A stretch of DNA of 64,000 nucleotides from Desulfomarina profundi (GTDB lineage Bacteria; Desulfobacterota; Desulfobulbia; Desulfobulbales; Desulfocapsaceae). Where the stretch lies: positions 1,570,501 to 1,634,500 of the forward strand of contig NZ_AP024086.1 in the NCBI RefSeq assembly GCF_019703855.1. The letters are read 5' to 3'. Shown here piece after piece: positions 27,838 to 37,992 of this stretch. A model generated the notes under the pieces. The model did not search any database. It was not told the origin of the DNA and saw only the letters and a program-made list of their open reading frames with translations. A program made the position numbers and the translations under genes. How positions within the stretch are numbered: the stretch's first letter is position 1; each line of letters opens with the position of its first letter.

Positions 27838-29549
27838 GTGACTTCCATCAACAATAAAATCCCAGGCGTTATTCTCGAAATTCTTCAATCAAAAGGGATT
27901 TCCAACCCGGAAGCCATCAACAGATTTCTTTTCCCTAAACTATCAGAACTTCCTGATCCTTTTAAAATGAAGGGGATGAAAAAGGCTACGACTCTCATTG
28001 GAAAATATCTTAAAAAAAATCATCCAATCCTCATATGGGGGGATTATGATGTTGATGGAACTACCGGTACTGCACTTCTTATTAACATTTTCAAAGCTAT
28101 CGATAAAGATGTCCACTACCATATTCCAAACAGGATGACTGAAGGTTATGGTCTGAATTCAGAGTATTTTACTACCAGGCAAGATTTCTTTCTTAACTCG
28201 CCATTCCTGGTTATCACGGTCGATTGTGGCATATCAGATGGAAAAACGATTGCAGAAATCCAGCAGAACTTTCCGGATATTGAATTTATTGTCAGCGACC
28301 ATCATACTTTGCCACATTCCGACCTCCCTGAATGTATAACCCTCAAGCCTTCTGACAGTTCATGCGGATTTCATGAAGAAAAACTTGCCGGAGTAGGGGT
28401 GGCGTTCTACCTTGCTGCAGGCCTTCGATCATTTCTTATTCAAACAGGTTTATTTTCATGTAAAGCAAAAAAAATTAAACTCAAAGATTATCTGGCATTT
28501 GTTGCCCTTGGAACCGTTGCGGATATGGTCCACCTCACCAGAACGAACAGAATTCTTGTCAGGGCAGGTTTTGAAGCTCTTGAAAACACAAAGTTTCCAG
28601 GATTAAAAGAACTTTTACGTTGCTGTGATATTGCTGATTCTAAAATTAATTCCGAAGAAATAGCTTTTCTTATTGGTCCACTCCTCAATGCTCCTGGCAG
28701 ATTGGGGACAGCGACCTTTCTGTTCAAACCCTTATTGCAGACACTTCACAAAAGGCAGGTAAGTTATGCAGAAAATTATTTAAAATTAACAACACAAGAA
28801 AAAGGCTATGTGAAGATTCTTTAGAATTTGCATTAACTCTTCTCATTCCTATGGAAGTTGAGCAAAACAGATGCGCAATAGTTAAAGGTGATATTCATCT
28901 TGGCGTTGCAGGTATAGTTGCTTCCAAGCTGGTTGAGCACTACAAGGTTCCGGCAGTAGTTCTTGGGGTAAAGGAAAAAAATGATTCAAATCAGAACAAA
29001 ACTATTCTTTCTGGTTCTCTCAGGTCTGTTGATGGAATAGATGTTGTTTCAATTCTTGAAAAATGCTCACACTGTCTCATTAAATTTGGTGGGCATGATA
29101 TGGCTGCAGGTATATCTCTTTACGCCAAAGATTTTAATGATTTCAAAAAGATGTTCATAAAAGAACTCAATAGATCTTGGCTGTTGAAATCTCACAACAA
29201 AGTAGATGTTACAAATAAAATCAAATGTACCGTTGAAGAACTTTACTCTGGTACAACACTGAAATATCTGAAATTTTTAGAACCATTTGGCCCTGGAAAT
29301 GAACGACCTGTTTTTATCGATCAAAATGCTACAATTCATCACTGCAGAAAGGTTGGCGCCGATGGAGTTCATCTCCAGGTGGCCATCAGGGGGAAATTTG
29401 GAAATTTTAAAGGGATTGGTTTCGGTTTTGGTAACTTGTTGCCTTTGCTTCAGAAAAATCCGTATGGCACTATAATATATTCCCCAACAATTAATAGGTA
29501 CAGGGGAACCAAAAGCTGGCAGATAAGGATTATTGATATTATCTGTTGA
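27838..29549 (+). CDS. recJ: Single-stranded-DNA-specific exonuclease RecJ (frameshifted in this sequence)
   Basis: 5'-3' ssDNA exonuclease of recombination and mismatch repair. GTG start. The DHH phosphoesterase core is intact: DYDVDGTTGTALL, TVDCGIS, SDHHTLP. The first frame stops at 28824, while homology continues in the -1 frame from about 28775 (KINNTRKRLCEDSLEFAL) through the DHHA1 region (SLRSVDGIDVV, KFGGHDMAAG) and the OB-like end (PFGPGNERP) to 29549. Adding one A in the A-rich stretch 28772-28785 restores a 570-aa protein, close to E. coli RecJ (577 aa). A lost base in a homopolymer is the simplest reading. Confidence 0.88.
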
Positions 29550-29582
29550 ATCGCTATTATATTGTTTTCCAACGTATTTTTT

Positions 29583-29618
29583 GTCACATTTATTAATCAG
29601 ATGTGACGTTTTTTACTT
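29583..29618 (+). terminator. Terminator after recJ
   Basis: GTCACAT (29583-29589) pairs with ATGTGAC (29601-29607), followed by a T-rich stretch. A third ATGTGAC occurs at 29630-29636. Confidence 0.6.
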
Positions 29619-30243
29619 TTTTATTTCTTATGTGACAAAAGAATTACTGTGAATTTTCTCCCTGATTTAAAACGGAACAGGTGTTTTTCCAAACCTGTCT
29701 CAGTTTGTCAGATCAGAGGTAATTGAAAAAAAATTTTATTAAATTTTCCTTAATTATGCATTGATCAATAAATAACAGATTGACCTGTCATTATCTTGCT
29801 TTTATTTTTTTTATAAAATGAAATTACCATCTGGGAGAATGACACTTTAAAGAAAATAACCTTCCATGAAAAGGCATCCAGATCATGGTTGTGGTAATTG
29901 CGAACATAAATAATAAATATCAAAAATATTTTTCCATGTTTTTTTAAAGATAAAAAGAGTACAGCCCAAAACGACAAGAAGAAGATAAATTTAATATAAA
30001 TCTAGTAATATTATGTGTAATAGGCTGTTATTTAACAGTTAATATTTTTATATACATAATATACATTATGCGACATTGGTTTTCCGGTTAAACTGGCAGG
30101 TCATTGATAAAAAATTTGTGGACTAACCTCATCTGGTTTTCTCACACCAATTGTGCAGATTGTTTTTAACAAGACCAGGAAGAATTTTTCTTTTAAAAAT
30201 CTGACACCAAACGCAACCTATCTTTTTGATGCCCATTATCGTG

Positions 30244-30272
30244 ATGTAAACATGTAAAAATAATGCTATAGA
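30244..30272 (+). promoter_or_regulatory. Probable sigma-70 promoter of purB (extended -10)
   Basis: TGC-TATAGA at 30264-30272 is a good extended -10; the -35 (ATGTAA, 30244-30249, 17-bp spacer) is weak. The same TGCTATAGAGA core occurs in the promoter before the SH3b gene (39806-39816). Confidence 0.5.
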
Positions 30273-30388
30273 GAGAACTTGAGTGTGAACTGATTAAGTA
30301 ATCTATAGTCCATCCTTTCACAGGTAAATTAATTTAACAACGTAACCATGCGTAGATAATACAATAATCCAGATATTTTGGAGATATT

Positions 30389-31837
30389 ATGAGAAGAGAT
30401 ATTTACCAGGAACCACTGGTCAGCAGATATACCAGCAGTGAAATGCAGCACTTATTTTCTGAAGAAAAAAAATTTACCACCTGGCGCAAGTGCTGGCTCG
30501 CCCTTGCCGAAGCTCAATTTGAGCTAGGCCTTGATAATCTTATTTCTGAAAACATGCTCAACGAACTTAGAAATAACATTAACAATATTGATTATGGTAT
30601 CGCCGCAGCAAAAGAAAAGGAAATAAGACATGATGTTATGGCTCATGTCTATGAATATGGGAAAAAATGCCCATCTGCTGAAGGAATAATCCATCTAGGA
30701 GCCACCTCTCAATTCGTTGTCTGCAATACAGACCTGCTTATCCAGCGCGATGCCTTTCGCCTTATTCGAAAAAGTCTTCTTGGTGTTATCAGCAACCTTG
30801 CTGATTTCTGTTCTCAACATAAAGACCTTCCGACTCTTGGTTATACCCACTACCAACCTGCCCAGCCAACTACAGTTGGTAAACGGAATACACTGTATAT
30901 TCAGGATTTATTGATGGATCTTGATTATGTTGACATCTTTCTTGAAAAAATGAAAGCTCGTGGTGCTAAAGGAACCGTTGGTACTCAGGCCACTTTTCTT
31001 GAGCTGTTTCAAGGTGATCATGAAAAAGTTAATAAGCTTGATAAACTGGTTTCTAAAAAACTGGGATTTGATTCAGTATTTGCTGTTACCGGCCAGACTT
31101 ATACCAGAAAACAGGATATGAAGCTTGCTGAAACCCTGGCCGGGATCGGGGCCACCGCCCATAAATTTGCAGTAGACCTCCGCCTACTTTCTAACTTAAA
31201 AGTTCAGGAAGAACCTTTTGCAAAAAATCAGACTGGTTCTTCGGCAATGGCATACAAACGAAACCCCATGCGCTCTGAGAGAATGACAGGATTAGCCAGA
31301 AAACTACTCGGCCTTGTTCAAAACTTTGGAGCCACTTACGGGAACCAATGGTTTGAAAGAACACTTGACGATTCAGCAATCAGGCGAATGGATATCCCCC
31401 AGGCCTTTCTGCTCACAGATGCAATCTTAAAGTTATTTATTAATATTACATCGAATATGGTTGTTTATCCGAATCAAATTAAAAGACAACTTCTAGCCGA
31501 ATTACCTTTTATGGCAACAGAAAAAATCCTGATGGAAGCCGTGGAAAGAGGTGCGAGCAGGCAGGATATGCATGAACTCATTAAGGAGCATTCAATAGCC
31601 GCGGGCAGGGTAGTTAAAGAAGAAGGTGGAGAGAACGACCTTCTTCAACGGTTGGGGGAAGATAAAAGGGTCCCCTTCTCTCTCGATGAAATCCAGAATC
31701 TCATCAGTGACTTTTCACAGTTTACCGGCCGAGCCAAAGAGCAGACAGAAGAATTTCTCGATCAGGTAGTCTATCCGCTGCTTGAAAAAAACAGAAAAGA
31801 TCTGGAGAGTCCCCTGGATGTCAGTCTCTCAGTTTAA
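30389..31837 (+). CDS. purB: Adenylosuccinate lyase, eukaryote-like form
   Basis: Acts twice in purine synthesis, releasing fumarate from SAICAR and from adenylosuccinate. 482 aa, close to human ADSL (484 aa) and longer than usual bacterial PurB (430-456 aa). Stretches such as RHDVMAHVYEYG, GIIHLGATSQFV, TLGYTHYQPAQPTTVGKR, KGTVGTQATFLELFQGD, TGQTYTRKQD and SSAMAYKRNPMRSERM follow the animal enzyme almost word for word. The signature loop and catalytic His and Ser are present. First gene of purB-DUF4911-miaB; TTGGAGATATT gives a ribosome site. Confidence 0.95.
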   Translation: MRRDIYQEPLVSRYTSSEMQHLFSEEKKFTTWRKCWLALAEAQFELGLDNLISENMLNELRNNINNIDYGIAAAKEKEIRHDVMAHVYEYGKKCPSAEGIIHLGATSQFVVCNTDLLIQRDAFRLIRKSLLGVISNLADFCSQHKDLPTLGYTHYQPAQPTTVGKRNTLYIQDLLMDLDYVDIFLEKMKARGAKGTVGTQATFLELFQGDHEKVNKLDKLVSKKLGFDSVFAVTGQTYTRKQDMKLAETLAGIGATAHKFAVDLRLLSNLKVQEEPFAKNQTGSSAMAYKRNPMRSERMTGLARKLLGLVQNFGATYGNQWFERTLDDSAIRRMDIPQAFLLTDAILKLFINITSNMVVYPNQIKRQLLAELPFMATEKILMEAVERGASRQDMHELIKEHSIAAGRVVKEEGGENDLLQRLGEDKRVPFSLDEIQNLISDFSQFTGRAKEQTEEFLDQVVYPLLEKNRKDLESPLDVSLSV

Positions 31838-31838
31838 T

Positions 31839-32066
31839 ATGACAACAACAATTGGAAATTTCAAAACACTGTACCTGAGAATAGGCCCGGAAAAGTATCA
31901 TTTTCTCAAATTTATACTTGAAGGATATGACAATCTGGCTGTCCTCTCCAGTATTGAAAGCAAAAAGGGGCTGGTTGTTCTTCGCTATGCAGGTGAGAGC
32001 GAAAAAGATATTTTTTCTCTTCTCTCCAGTATAGCTGGATCATTATTAACGTTAAATCGACTATAA
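31839..32066 (+). CDS. DUF4911 domain protein
   Basis: A 75-aa protein starting MTTTIGNFKTLYLRI one base after the purB stop. The sequence (KYHFLKFILEGYDNLAVLSS, then GLVVLRYAG) resembles the DUF4911 family, small alpha/beta proteins that in Desulfobacterota often precede miaB. Function unknown; the fixed position beside miaB suggests a link to tRNA modification or simply to amino acid-sensing folds. It lies 25 bp ahead of miaB. Confidence 0.7.
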   Translation: MTTTIGNFKTLYLRIGPEKYHFLKFILEGYDNLAVLSSIESKKGLVVLRYAGESEKDIFSLLSSIAGSLLTLNRL

Positions 32067-32091
32067 AAATATAAAAGTTAATCTTATTTCT

Positions 32092-33444
32092 ATGTCTGAA
32101 AAAGTTTTCTACATCAAAACCTTTGGGTGTCAGATGAATGAGCGGGACTCGGAAATCATCGCCCAGTCACTGGCAGGCAAAGGCTATATTGAAGGGATGG
32201 ATCTGGATGATGCCGATCTTGTCATCCTTAACACCTGCTCCATTCGTGCTAAAGCTGAGCAGAAAGTTATGAGCCTGCTTGGCTACTTGAGAAAAAACAA
32301 GCGGGCAAATCCAGCGCTTAAAATCTGCGTGGCCGGATGCGTCGCCCAGCAGGAAGGAGATCGTATTATTGACAGGATGAGCCATGTTGACCTGGTAATC
32401 GGTACCCAGAATATTTACAATATAGCTGAACTTCTTGTAAAAGCTGATCGGGAAGGATCTGTGGTGGCAACTGACCTCAAAGATCAGTACGATATCCCCA
32501 ATTTACTGCCCTCTTCAGATTCAGACCCAGATCAAAACAACACGCTTTTCCGTAAATTTGTTACCATTATGCAGGGGTGCAATAATTATTGCACTTATTG
32601 TGTTGTTCCCTATACAAGAGGACGTGAAGTTTCACGAAAACACAATGATATAACAGATGAAGTTAAAGCATTGGTTAATGAAGGTGTAAAGGAAATCACC
32701 CTTCTTGGACAAAATGTAAATTCCTACGGGAAAACCAATGAAGTCCATCCGGCAAACAACAAATACTCTTTCAGCGACCTGCTCCATGATGTTGCAGAAA
32801 TACAAGGCCTGAAAAGGTTACGTTTTACTACCTCCAACCCCAAAGATCTCACAGAGGAGCTGATGGTCTGTTTTAGGGATATCGATATCCTTTGTCCCCA
32901 GTTCCACCTGCCCGTCCAGGCTGGATCCGATTCCGTACTGAAAAGAATGAACCGGAAATACAGTGTGGCTGACTATCTTGATAAAGTTGATAAATTAAGA
33001 GAATTCTGCCCAGATATTGCCTTGACTACAGATATAATAGTTGGGTTTCCAGGAGAAACCGAAGACGACTTTGCAGGAACAATGCAGCTTCTGGAAACCG
33101 TTCGTTATCATGGTTCTTTTTCTTTTAAATATTCCGACAGACCTGGAACCCGTGCCAGTACATTTGACAAAAAACTCCAAATTGAGGAAAGCGTTAAATC
33201 CCGACGATTGTCACGCTTTCAGGCCAGGCAGGATGAAATCAGCTTGGAGCGCAACAGGGAATATATCGGAAAAATAAAAAATGTCATGATAGAAGAGTGC
33301 TCGGAAAAAGGAGTCAGAGGCCGTACGGACACCAACCATATCGTGCACCTGCCCTGCCCCACAAAACTTCCGGTTCCCGGAAGTTTTATCGACGTGAAAA
33401 TTGTCCACGCCGGGAATCATTCACTTCGTGGGGAAATAGTGTGA
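32092..33444 (+). CDS. miaB: tRNA-2-methylthio-N6-dimethylallyladenosine synthase MiaB
   Basis: Radical SAM methylthiotransferase acting on i6A37 made by MiaA. 450 aa in three domains: UPF0004 (1-130) with cysteines in TFGCQMNERD, LNTCSIRAKA and VAGCVAQQEG binding the second cluster; a radical SAM domain with CNNYCTYCVVPYTRGRE; and a C-terminal TRAM domain (about 380-445). All six cluster cysteines are present. It ends 3 bp from the convergent parC stop. Confidence 0.95.
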   Translation: MSEKVFYIKTFGCQMNERDSEIIAQSLAGKGYIEGMDLDDADLVILNTCSIRAKAEQKVMSLLGYLRKNKRANPALKICVAGCVAQQEGDRIIDRMSHVDLVIGTQNIYNIAELLVKADREGSVVATDLKDQYDIPNLLPSSDSDPDQNNTLFRKFVTIMQGCNNYCTYCVVPYTRGREVSRKHNDITDEVKALVNEGVKEITLLGQNVNSYGKTNEVHPANNKYSFSDLLHDVAEIQGLKRLRFTTSNPKDLTEELMVCFRDIDILCPQFHLPVQAGSDSVLKRMNRKYSVADYLDKVDKLREFCPDIALTTDIIVGFPGETEDDFAGTMQLLETVRYHGSFSFKYSDRPGTRASTFDKKLQIEESVKSRRLSRFQARQDEISLERNREYIGKIKNVMIEECSEKGVRGRTDTNHIVHLPCPTKLPVPGSFIDVKIVHAGNHSLRGEIV

Positions 33445-33447
33445 TTC

Positions 33448-35454
33448 TTACTTCTTGTCCTTATCAAGCCCAGGAAGGACCAGGTTTTTTTTCGCCGGCT
33501 CCGTCCTGGGACCGGCGGATCTGGCAACCCTTCGCACCGTTCTGTTTGAGACCCTCTTTCCCTTTGCCGCAACTCCTTTTATAAGATAGTCATCAAAAAT
33601 GACATCCAGGACATTGGTTCTCGCTCTCTGGGACGGTGTCATGTACACCCGGGCAAACTGTTCTTCTCCGTGTGTCAGCAGAAGAATTCTTGATTTTTTA
33701 TGCTCCGGAAAAAGCCTGTATTCTTTTTCCAATATAAACTTAGGTGTCTTAAATCGTTTCACGTAAGCCTGGCCGGATTTCCCATCCCGGTAAATGACAT
33801 TAAAAATACTCTTCCTTTTAACGACTCCCAGCCACTCCAGTTCATGGCCGACAAAGAGTTTTTCCGTTACCGGAATGATTTTATACAGGCCATTGGTAAA
33901 GATAAGAAACAGCCTGTCGTATTCCGAACAGGTAACCGACTGATCCTTCTTATCATCCTCAACCTTTATCTGGCTGCCAAGAAATCCACTTGTACGATTA
34001 TAGCCGATAACCAGGTTGGAAAGAGCCACTTTCCTGATGCTGACCTCCGAGAAACTTTTGATTTCCGTCTTTCTCGGATATAAATGGCCGTATTTTTCCA
34101 GAAGTTTATCAAGAAAGGAAATGGTATACTGTACCATGTTCTGCAGAGATTTTTTTATACCTGCTATCTCTTTTCGTATCCTGTTGATTTCCTTCTTTTG
34201 TTTATTGATATCCCACCGGGAGATACGTTTAATCCGGATCTCGAGCAACCTCTCAATGTCTTCTACAGTTACCGGCCTTAAAAGCTCACTGCTGAACGGA
34301 ACCAGACCGGTTTCCACACTCTTTATAACGGCTTTATAGCTTGTCTCCTCCTCGATATTTTTATAGAGACGCTCCTCAATGAAAATCTGTTCCAGCAACC
34401 TGGCCTGCAATTTTTCTTCAAGCCTGCCCAGATCAATTTCGAGTCCCTTCTGCAGATCGTCCTTGAGTTTAAAGGTGTTATGTTCAAGCACACGGGTAAC
34501 GGTAGTTGTTTCCGGGGTTGTGCCGTTAATCAGTGTCAGGTTGGGAGTAATGGACACTTCGCAGTCGGTAAAGGCGTAGAGGGCCTTGATCGTGTCTTTT
34601 GCGTATACGCCCCGGGCAAGTTTAATCTCAATTTCCACCTCTTCCGCGGTATAATCGTTTATGGAAACAATTTTGATTTTTCCTGCCTTGGCCGCCTTCT
34701 CAATGGAATCGGTCAATGACTGGGTTGTGGTGGTGTAGGGGATTTCCTTGATTATTATTGTTTTTTCGTTCTGTTCTTCAATCCTCGCCCGGCAACGGAT
34801 CTTTCCATTGCCGTTATCATAATTGCTGACATCAACAAATCCTTTCTGCGGAAAATCAGGAAAAAGAACATATTCCTCCCCTTTAAGGATTTTCTTCTGG
34901 GCTTCCAGCAGTTCACAAAAATTATGGGGCATTATCTTTGTGGCCATACCCACTGCAATCCCTTCCGCACCCTGGAGAAGAAGCAGAGGGATTTTTGCGG
35001 GCAGAGTTACCGGCTCCATCATTCTGCCATCGTAAGATTCAACATATTCCGTCAAATCCCTGTTAAACAGAATTTCCTTGGCGAGCGGTGAAAGTCTGCA
35101 TTCGATATATCTGGCTGCAGAGGCCCGATCCCCGGTGAGGACATTACCGAAATTGCCCTGCTGGGTAATAAGATACCCCTTGTTGGAAAGGTTGACCAGA
35201 GCGGCAAAGATTGACTGATCCCCGTGGGGATGGAGTTTCATGGTTTCTCCGACAACATTGGCCACCTTGTGGAACCTGCCGTCTTCCATGTTAAACAGGG
35301 TCTGGAGAATGCGGCGCTGGACCGGCTTTAAGCCATCATCAATGGCGGGAATGGCCCGCTCCCTGATGACATATGAAGTATATTCAAGAAAATTTTTATC
35401 AAAAAGCTGATGAAGTGTGCCTGCAGTTGATTCCATAATTGCATCAGTCCTCAA
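33448..35454 (-). CDS. parC: DNA topoisomerase IV subunit A (ParC-like)
   Basis: Breakage-reunion subunit of a type IIA topoisomerase. 668 aa, shorter than E. coli ParC (752 aa) because the C-terminal wrapping domain is reduced. The winged-helix domain reads GLKPVQRRILQTLF, and the active-site tyrosine is in ASAARYIECRL. The tower and coiled-coil parts follow, and the end is a Lys/Arg-rich tail. The N-terminal region HPHGDQSIFAALVNL covers the quinolone-resistance region. Its start overlaps the parE stop by 11 bp. Gyrase is not in this window, so assignment to Topo IV rests on domain size and pairing. Confidence 0.88.
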   Translation of the reverse strand: MRTDAIMESTAGTLHQLFDKNFLEYTSYVIRERAIPAIDDGLKPVQRRILQTLFNMEDGRFHKVANVVGETMKLHPHGDQSIFAALVNLSNKGYLITQQGNFGNVLTGDRASAARYIECRLSPLAKEILFNRDLTEYVESYDGRMMEPVTLPAKIPLLLLQGAEGIAVGMATKIMPHNFCELLEAQKKILKGEEYVLFPDFPQKGFVDVSNYDNGNGKIRCRARIEEQNEKTIIIKEIPYTTTTQSLTDSIEKAAKAGKIKIVSINDYTAEEVEIEIKLARGVYAKDTIKALYAFTDCEVSITPNLTLINGTTPETTTVTRVLEHNTFKLKDDLQKGLEIDLGRLEEKLQARLLEQIFIEERLYKNIEEETSYKAVIKSVETGLVPFSSELLRPVTVEDIERLLEIRIKRISRWDINKQKKEINRIRKEIAGIKKSLQNMVQYTISFLDKLLEKYGHLYPRKTEIKSFSEVSIRKVALSNLVIGYNRTSGFLGSQIKVEDDKKDQSVTCSEYDRLFLIFTNGLYKIIPVTEKLFVGHELEWLGVVKRKSIFNVIYRDGKSGQAYVKRFKTPKFILEKEYRLFPEHKKSRILLLTHGEEQFARVYMTPSQRARTNVLDVIFDDYLIKGVAAKGKRVSNRTVRRVARSAGPRTEPAKKNLVLPGLDKDKK

Positions 35455-37279
35455 ATATTAAATTTTCCATGATATATTTTCGACGATCCGGAGTGTTTTT
35501 TCCCATATAGAATGAAAGAACCTTTGAGACTTCACTCAAGGAATCGAGAGTCACCTGTTTCAGCCTGATATCGGGGCCGATAAATTGCTTGAACTCCTTT
35601 GGGGAAATTTCACCAAGCCCCTTGAACCGTGTTGTCTCCACCGCTTTCTTATTTTTCCCTTTTCCCTGCAGTTTCCGGGTTGCGCTTTTCTTTTCTTTTT
35701 CAGAATAACAGTAAATAGTTTCCTGTTTTGTTCTCACCCGGAAAATGGGTGTTTCAAAAATATAGATATAACCGAGCTTTACCAGGGGTTCAAAATAGTG
35801 AAGGAAAAATGTCAGCAACAGGTTGCGAATATGCAGGCCGTCAACATCGGCGTCCGTGGCCAGGATAACCTTGTCATAACGAAGATCACTTATTGAATTT
35901 TCGATATCAAGGGCCCGCATAAGCGAATACATCTCGTCATTTTTGTACAGCACAGCAAGTTTCTGGCCAAGTACATTCATGGGCTTGCCTTTCAGAGAAA
36001 AAACCGCCTGGGTCATCGGATCCCGGGAGGAGACAATTGATCCGGCCGCCGACTGCCCCTCGGTGATAAAAAGCATGTTCTCCCGGTCTTTCTCCGACCG
36101 TTTTTTTCTGGACGGATGATATTTGCAATCTTTGAGTTGGGGAATCTTCAAAGCCACTTTCTTGGCCTTGGCTCTTGCCTCCTTACGCACGGATTGAAGT
36201 TCTTTTCTTACCTTTTCATTTCTGAGGATTTTTTCGATCAGGATATCAGCGGATTCAGTATCCTTGTACAATGCACTTGAAACCGCGTCCTTCACCTTGT
36301 TGACCACAAAGGAGCGTATTTCAGTGTTGCCGAGTTTATTTTTGGTCTGGGATTCAAAGACAGGATCCTTGATTTTTATGGCGAGAGTTCCCACGATACC
36401 ATCCCGAACATCCCTATTGACAAATTTCCGACCGGCATATTCATTGATACCCTTTAAGATACCTTCCCGAAAAGCTGACAGATGCGTTCCTCCCTCACTG
36501 GTATAAGTCCCGTTGACAAAGGTAAAATATGTATCCCCGAAAGAATCCGTATGGGCGAAGGCAAATTCAAGAGTCCCCTCTTTGTAATAAATCGGGTTGT
36601 ACAGATTGGCTCCTTCCAACTCCTTGTCAAGCAGATCCAGTAATCCGTTGGCAGAATAAAAAAGCTTTTTATCAAGATAGAGTTTCAGGCCGGCATTGAG
36701 ATAGGCATACCTCCACATCCTTTTTTCCACAAAAAGTGGATCAAACCGAAATCCGGGAAACATTTCCCTCGAGGGCAGAAACTCTATCAGTGTACCGTTT
36801 TTACTGTTATCCTTCCCCTTTTTCTCTTCAACCAGATCACCGTTACGAAAAAAAGCAGTTGCAAATTTTCCGTCACGCCAGGCAGTTACTCGAAACTCTT
36901 CAGACAATGCATTAACTGCCTTTGTTCCAACACCATTGAGGCCGACCGAAAACTGGAAAACATCAGTATTGTACTTGGCGCCGGTATTAATCACTGAAAC
37001 ACAGTCAACAATCTTGCCCAGAGGAATACCGCGGCCAAAATCCCGAACAGCCACCCTGCCATCATCATCAATGGATATATTGATCCGTTTTCCCGCTCCC
37101 ATTATGAATTCATCAATGGCATTATCGACGACCTCTTTCAGGAGTATATAAATACCGTCATCCTGGTTCGAACCATCACCGAGACGGCCAATATACATTC
37201 CCGGCCGCTTTCTGATATGTTCCAGGGAACTCAGCGTCTTTATCTTACTTTCGTCGTAATTATGGGTAGATACATTCAT
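35444..37279 (-). CDS. parE: DNA topoisomerase IV subunit B (ParE-like)
   Basis: ATPase subunit, 611 aa. GHKL ATPase motifs: VDNAIDEFIMG, DFGRGIPLGKI, GLNGVGTKAVNALS. TOPRIM motifs: LFITEGQSAAGS and LATDADVDGLHIRNLLLTFF, with the metal-binding Glu and Asp residues. It lacks the long insert of proteobacterial GyrB. It begins MNVSTHNYDESKIKTLSSLEHIRKRPGMYIG. First gene of a parE-parC operon. Confidence 0.9.
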   Translation of the reverse strand: MNVSTHNYDESKIKTLSSLEHIRKRPGMYIGRLGDGSNQDDGIYILLKEVVDNAIDEFIMGAGKRINISIDDDGRVAVRDFGRGIPLGKIVDCVSVINTGAKYNTDVFQFSVGLNGVGTKAVNALSEEFRVTAWRDGKFATAFFRNGDLVEEKKGKDNSKNGTLIEFLPSREMFPGFRFDPLFVEKRMWRYAYLNAGLKLYLDKKLFYSANGLLDLLDKELEGANLYNPIYYKEGTLEFAFAHTDSFGDTYFTFVNGTYTSEGGTHLSAFREGILKGINEYAGRKFVNRDVRDGIVGTLAIKIKDPVFESQTKNKLGNTEIRSFVVNKVKDAVSSALYKDTESADILIEKILRNEKVRKELQSVRKEARAKAKKVALKIPQLKDCKYHPSRKKRSEKDRENMLFITEGQSAAGSIVSSRDPMTQAVFSLKGKPMNVLGQKLAVLYKNDEMYSLMRALDIENSISDLRYDKVILATDADVDGLHIRNLLLTFFLHYFEPLVKLGYIYIFETPIFRVRTKQETIYCYSEKEKKSATRKLQGKGKNKKAVETTRFKGLGEISPKEFKQFIGPDIRLKQVTLDSLSEVSKVLSFYMGKNTPDRRKYIMENLIFED

Positions 37280-37381
37280 AATAAAGAGTATTGAATAACA
37301 TGTTTTTAAAAAGATGTGCGCATACTATTGCATTTTCGAACAATGCGCAATATCTCTTGGTTGTGCCCAAAAAACCTCCTT

Positions 37382-37588
37382 CTACATCATACGGATACGT
37401 TCACAGTCAGGGCAGATCCAGGTCGGCCCGTTGCTGATCCCCCACTTGTTTTCCTCAAAGCATTCCTTGCAGATCTGAAAGCCGCAGGGACAGCTCCAAC
37501 AGAATTCCTGCTTTTTCCCGCAACAATGACACTTGTACTCCCCTATTTTCCTTCTCCTGTAATTTTTGGTCTTTTCCTGCTTTTTCAC
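37382..37588 (-). CDS. Small zinc-binding protein of unknown function
   Basis: 68 aa with eight cysteines in pairs: CHCC, CWSCPCG, CKEC and CPDC. The first and last parts are basic or charged. It looks like two small zinc ribbons (treble-clef type). The start overlaps the cutA stop (ATGA), so it is translated together with cutA. No specific function can be assigned. Confidence 0.65.
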   Translation of the reverse strand: MKKQEKTKNYRRRKIGEYKCHCCGKKQEFCWSCPCGFQICKECFEENKWGISNGPTWICPDCERIRMM

Positions 37589-37905
37589 CCTTCAATCTCC
37601 CCCGTTGCCCAGTGGTGATATTCATTACTGCAATGACTCACCGGGACGGCAACAATTTCCGGCAAATCGTAAGGATGCAGCTCCTTTATTCTTTTTTCCA
37701 CCAGATCATATTTAGATGCTGTTGTTTTCAGTTGCAGAAGATACTCAACAGATTTTTCTGTTTTTCCCTCCCAGCGGTAATGGCTCTGTATAGGCCCGGA
37801 AAGCTGGCCGCAGGCAATAAGATTTTCGGCCAGGAGTATCTCTGCTATTTTTTCTCCATCCCCTTTCCTTTCGAAAGTAGTTGAAATAATAATGAGAGAA
37901 TGCAT
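37585..37905 (-). CDS. cutA: Divalent cation tolerance protein CutA
   Basis: Small trimeric PII-like-fold protein, 106 aa from the start at 37905, which has a good GGAGG site. Typical features: IIISTTFERKGDGEKIAEIL, LIACGQLSGPIQSHYRWEGK and the C-terminal HPYDLPEIVAVPV. An upstream in-frame start (37959) is less likely. Its role in metal tolerance is historical; the molecular function is unclear. Divergent from coaX. Confidence 0.92.
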   Translation of the reverse strand: MHSLIIISTTFERKGDGEKIAEILLAENLIACGQLSGPIQSHYRWEGKTEKSVEYLLQLKTTASKYDLVEKRIKELHPYDLPEIVAVPVSHCSNEYHHWATGEIEG

Positions 37906-37992
37906 ATTATACGCCTCCAGTGTTATTTTCCGGTTGTATGCATCGTTTTGCCCCTGCATTCAACCATACTTTTTCCGACAGCGTGGTGTTAC

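Larger units (their letters stand above)
29550..30388. other. Long AT-rich non-coding region between recJ and purB
   Basis: About 840 bp, strongly AT-rich. It holds a terminator hairpin at its left end and a probable purB promoter at its right. The short frames within it (for example a 70-codon one on the minus strand) have no protein-like features. No riboswitch or tRNA-like fold was recognised. Confidence 0.5.

Noticed and set aside
29765-29977. 70-codon minus-strand frame before purB
   Set aside because: Composition only reflects AT-richness; no ribosome site, no motif, and no neighbour it could belong to.
37900-37992. N-terminal extension of coaX from ATG 37900
   Set aside because: It overlaps the cutA ribosome site and start, lacks homology, and the family N-terminus begins at 37993.
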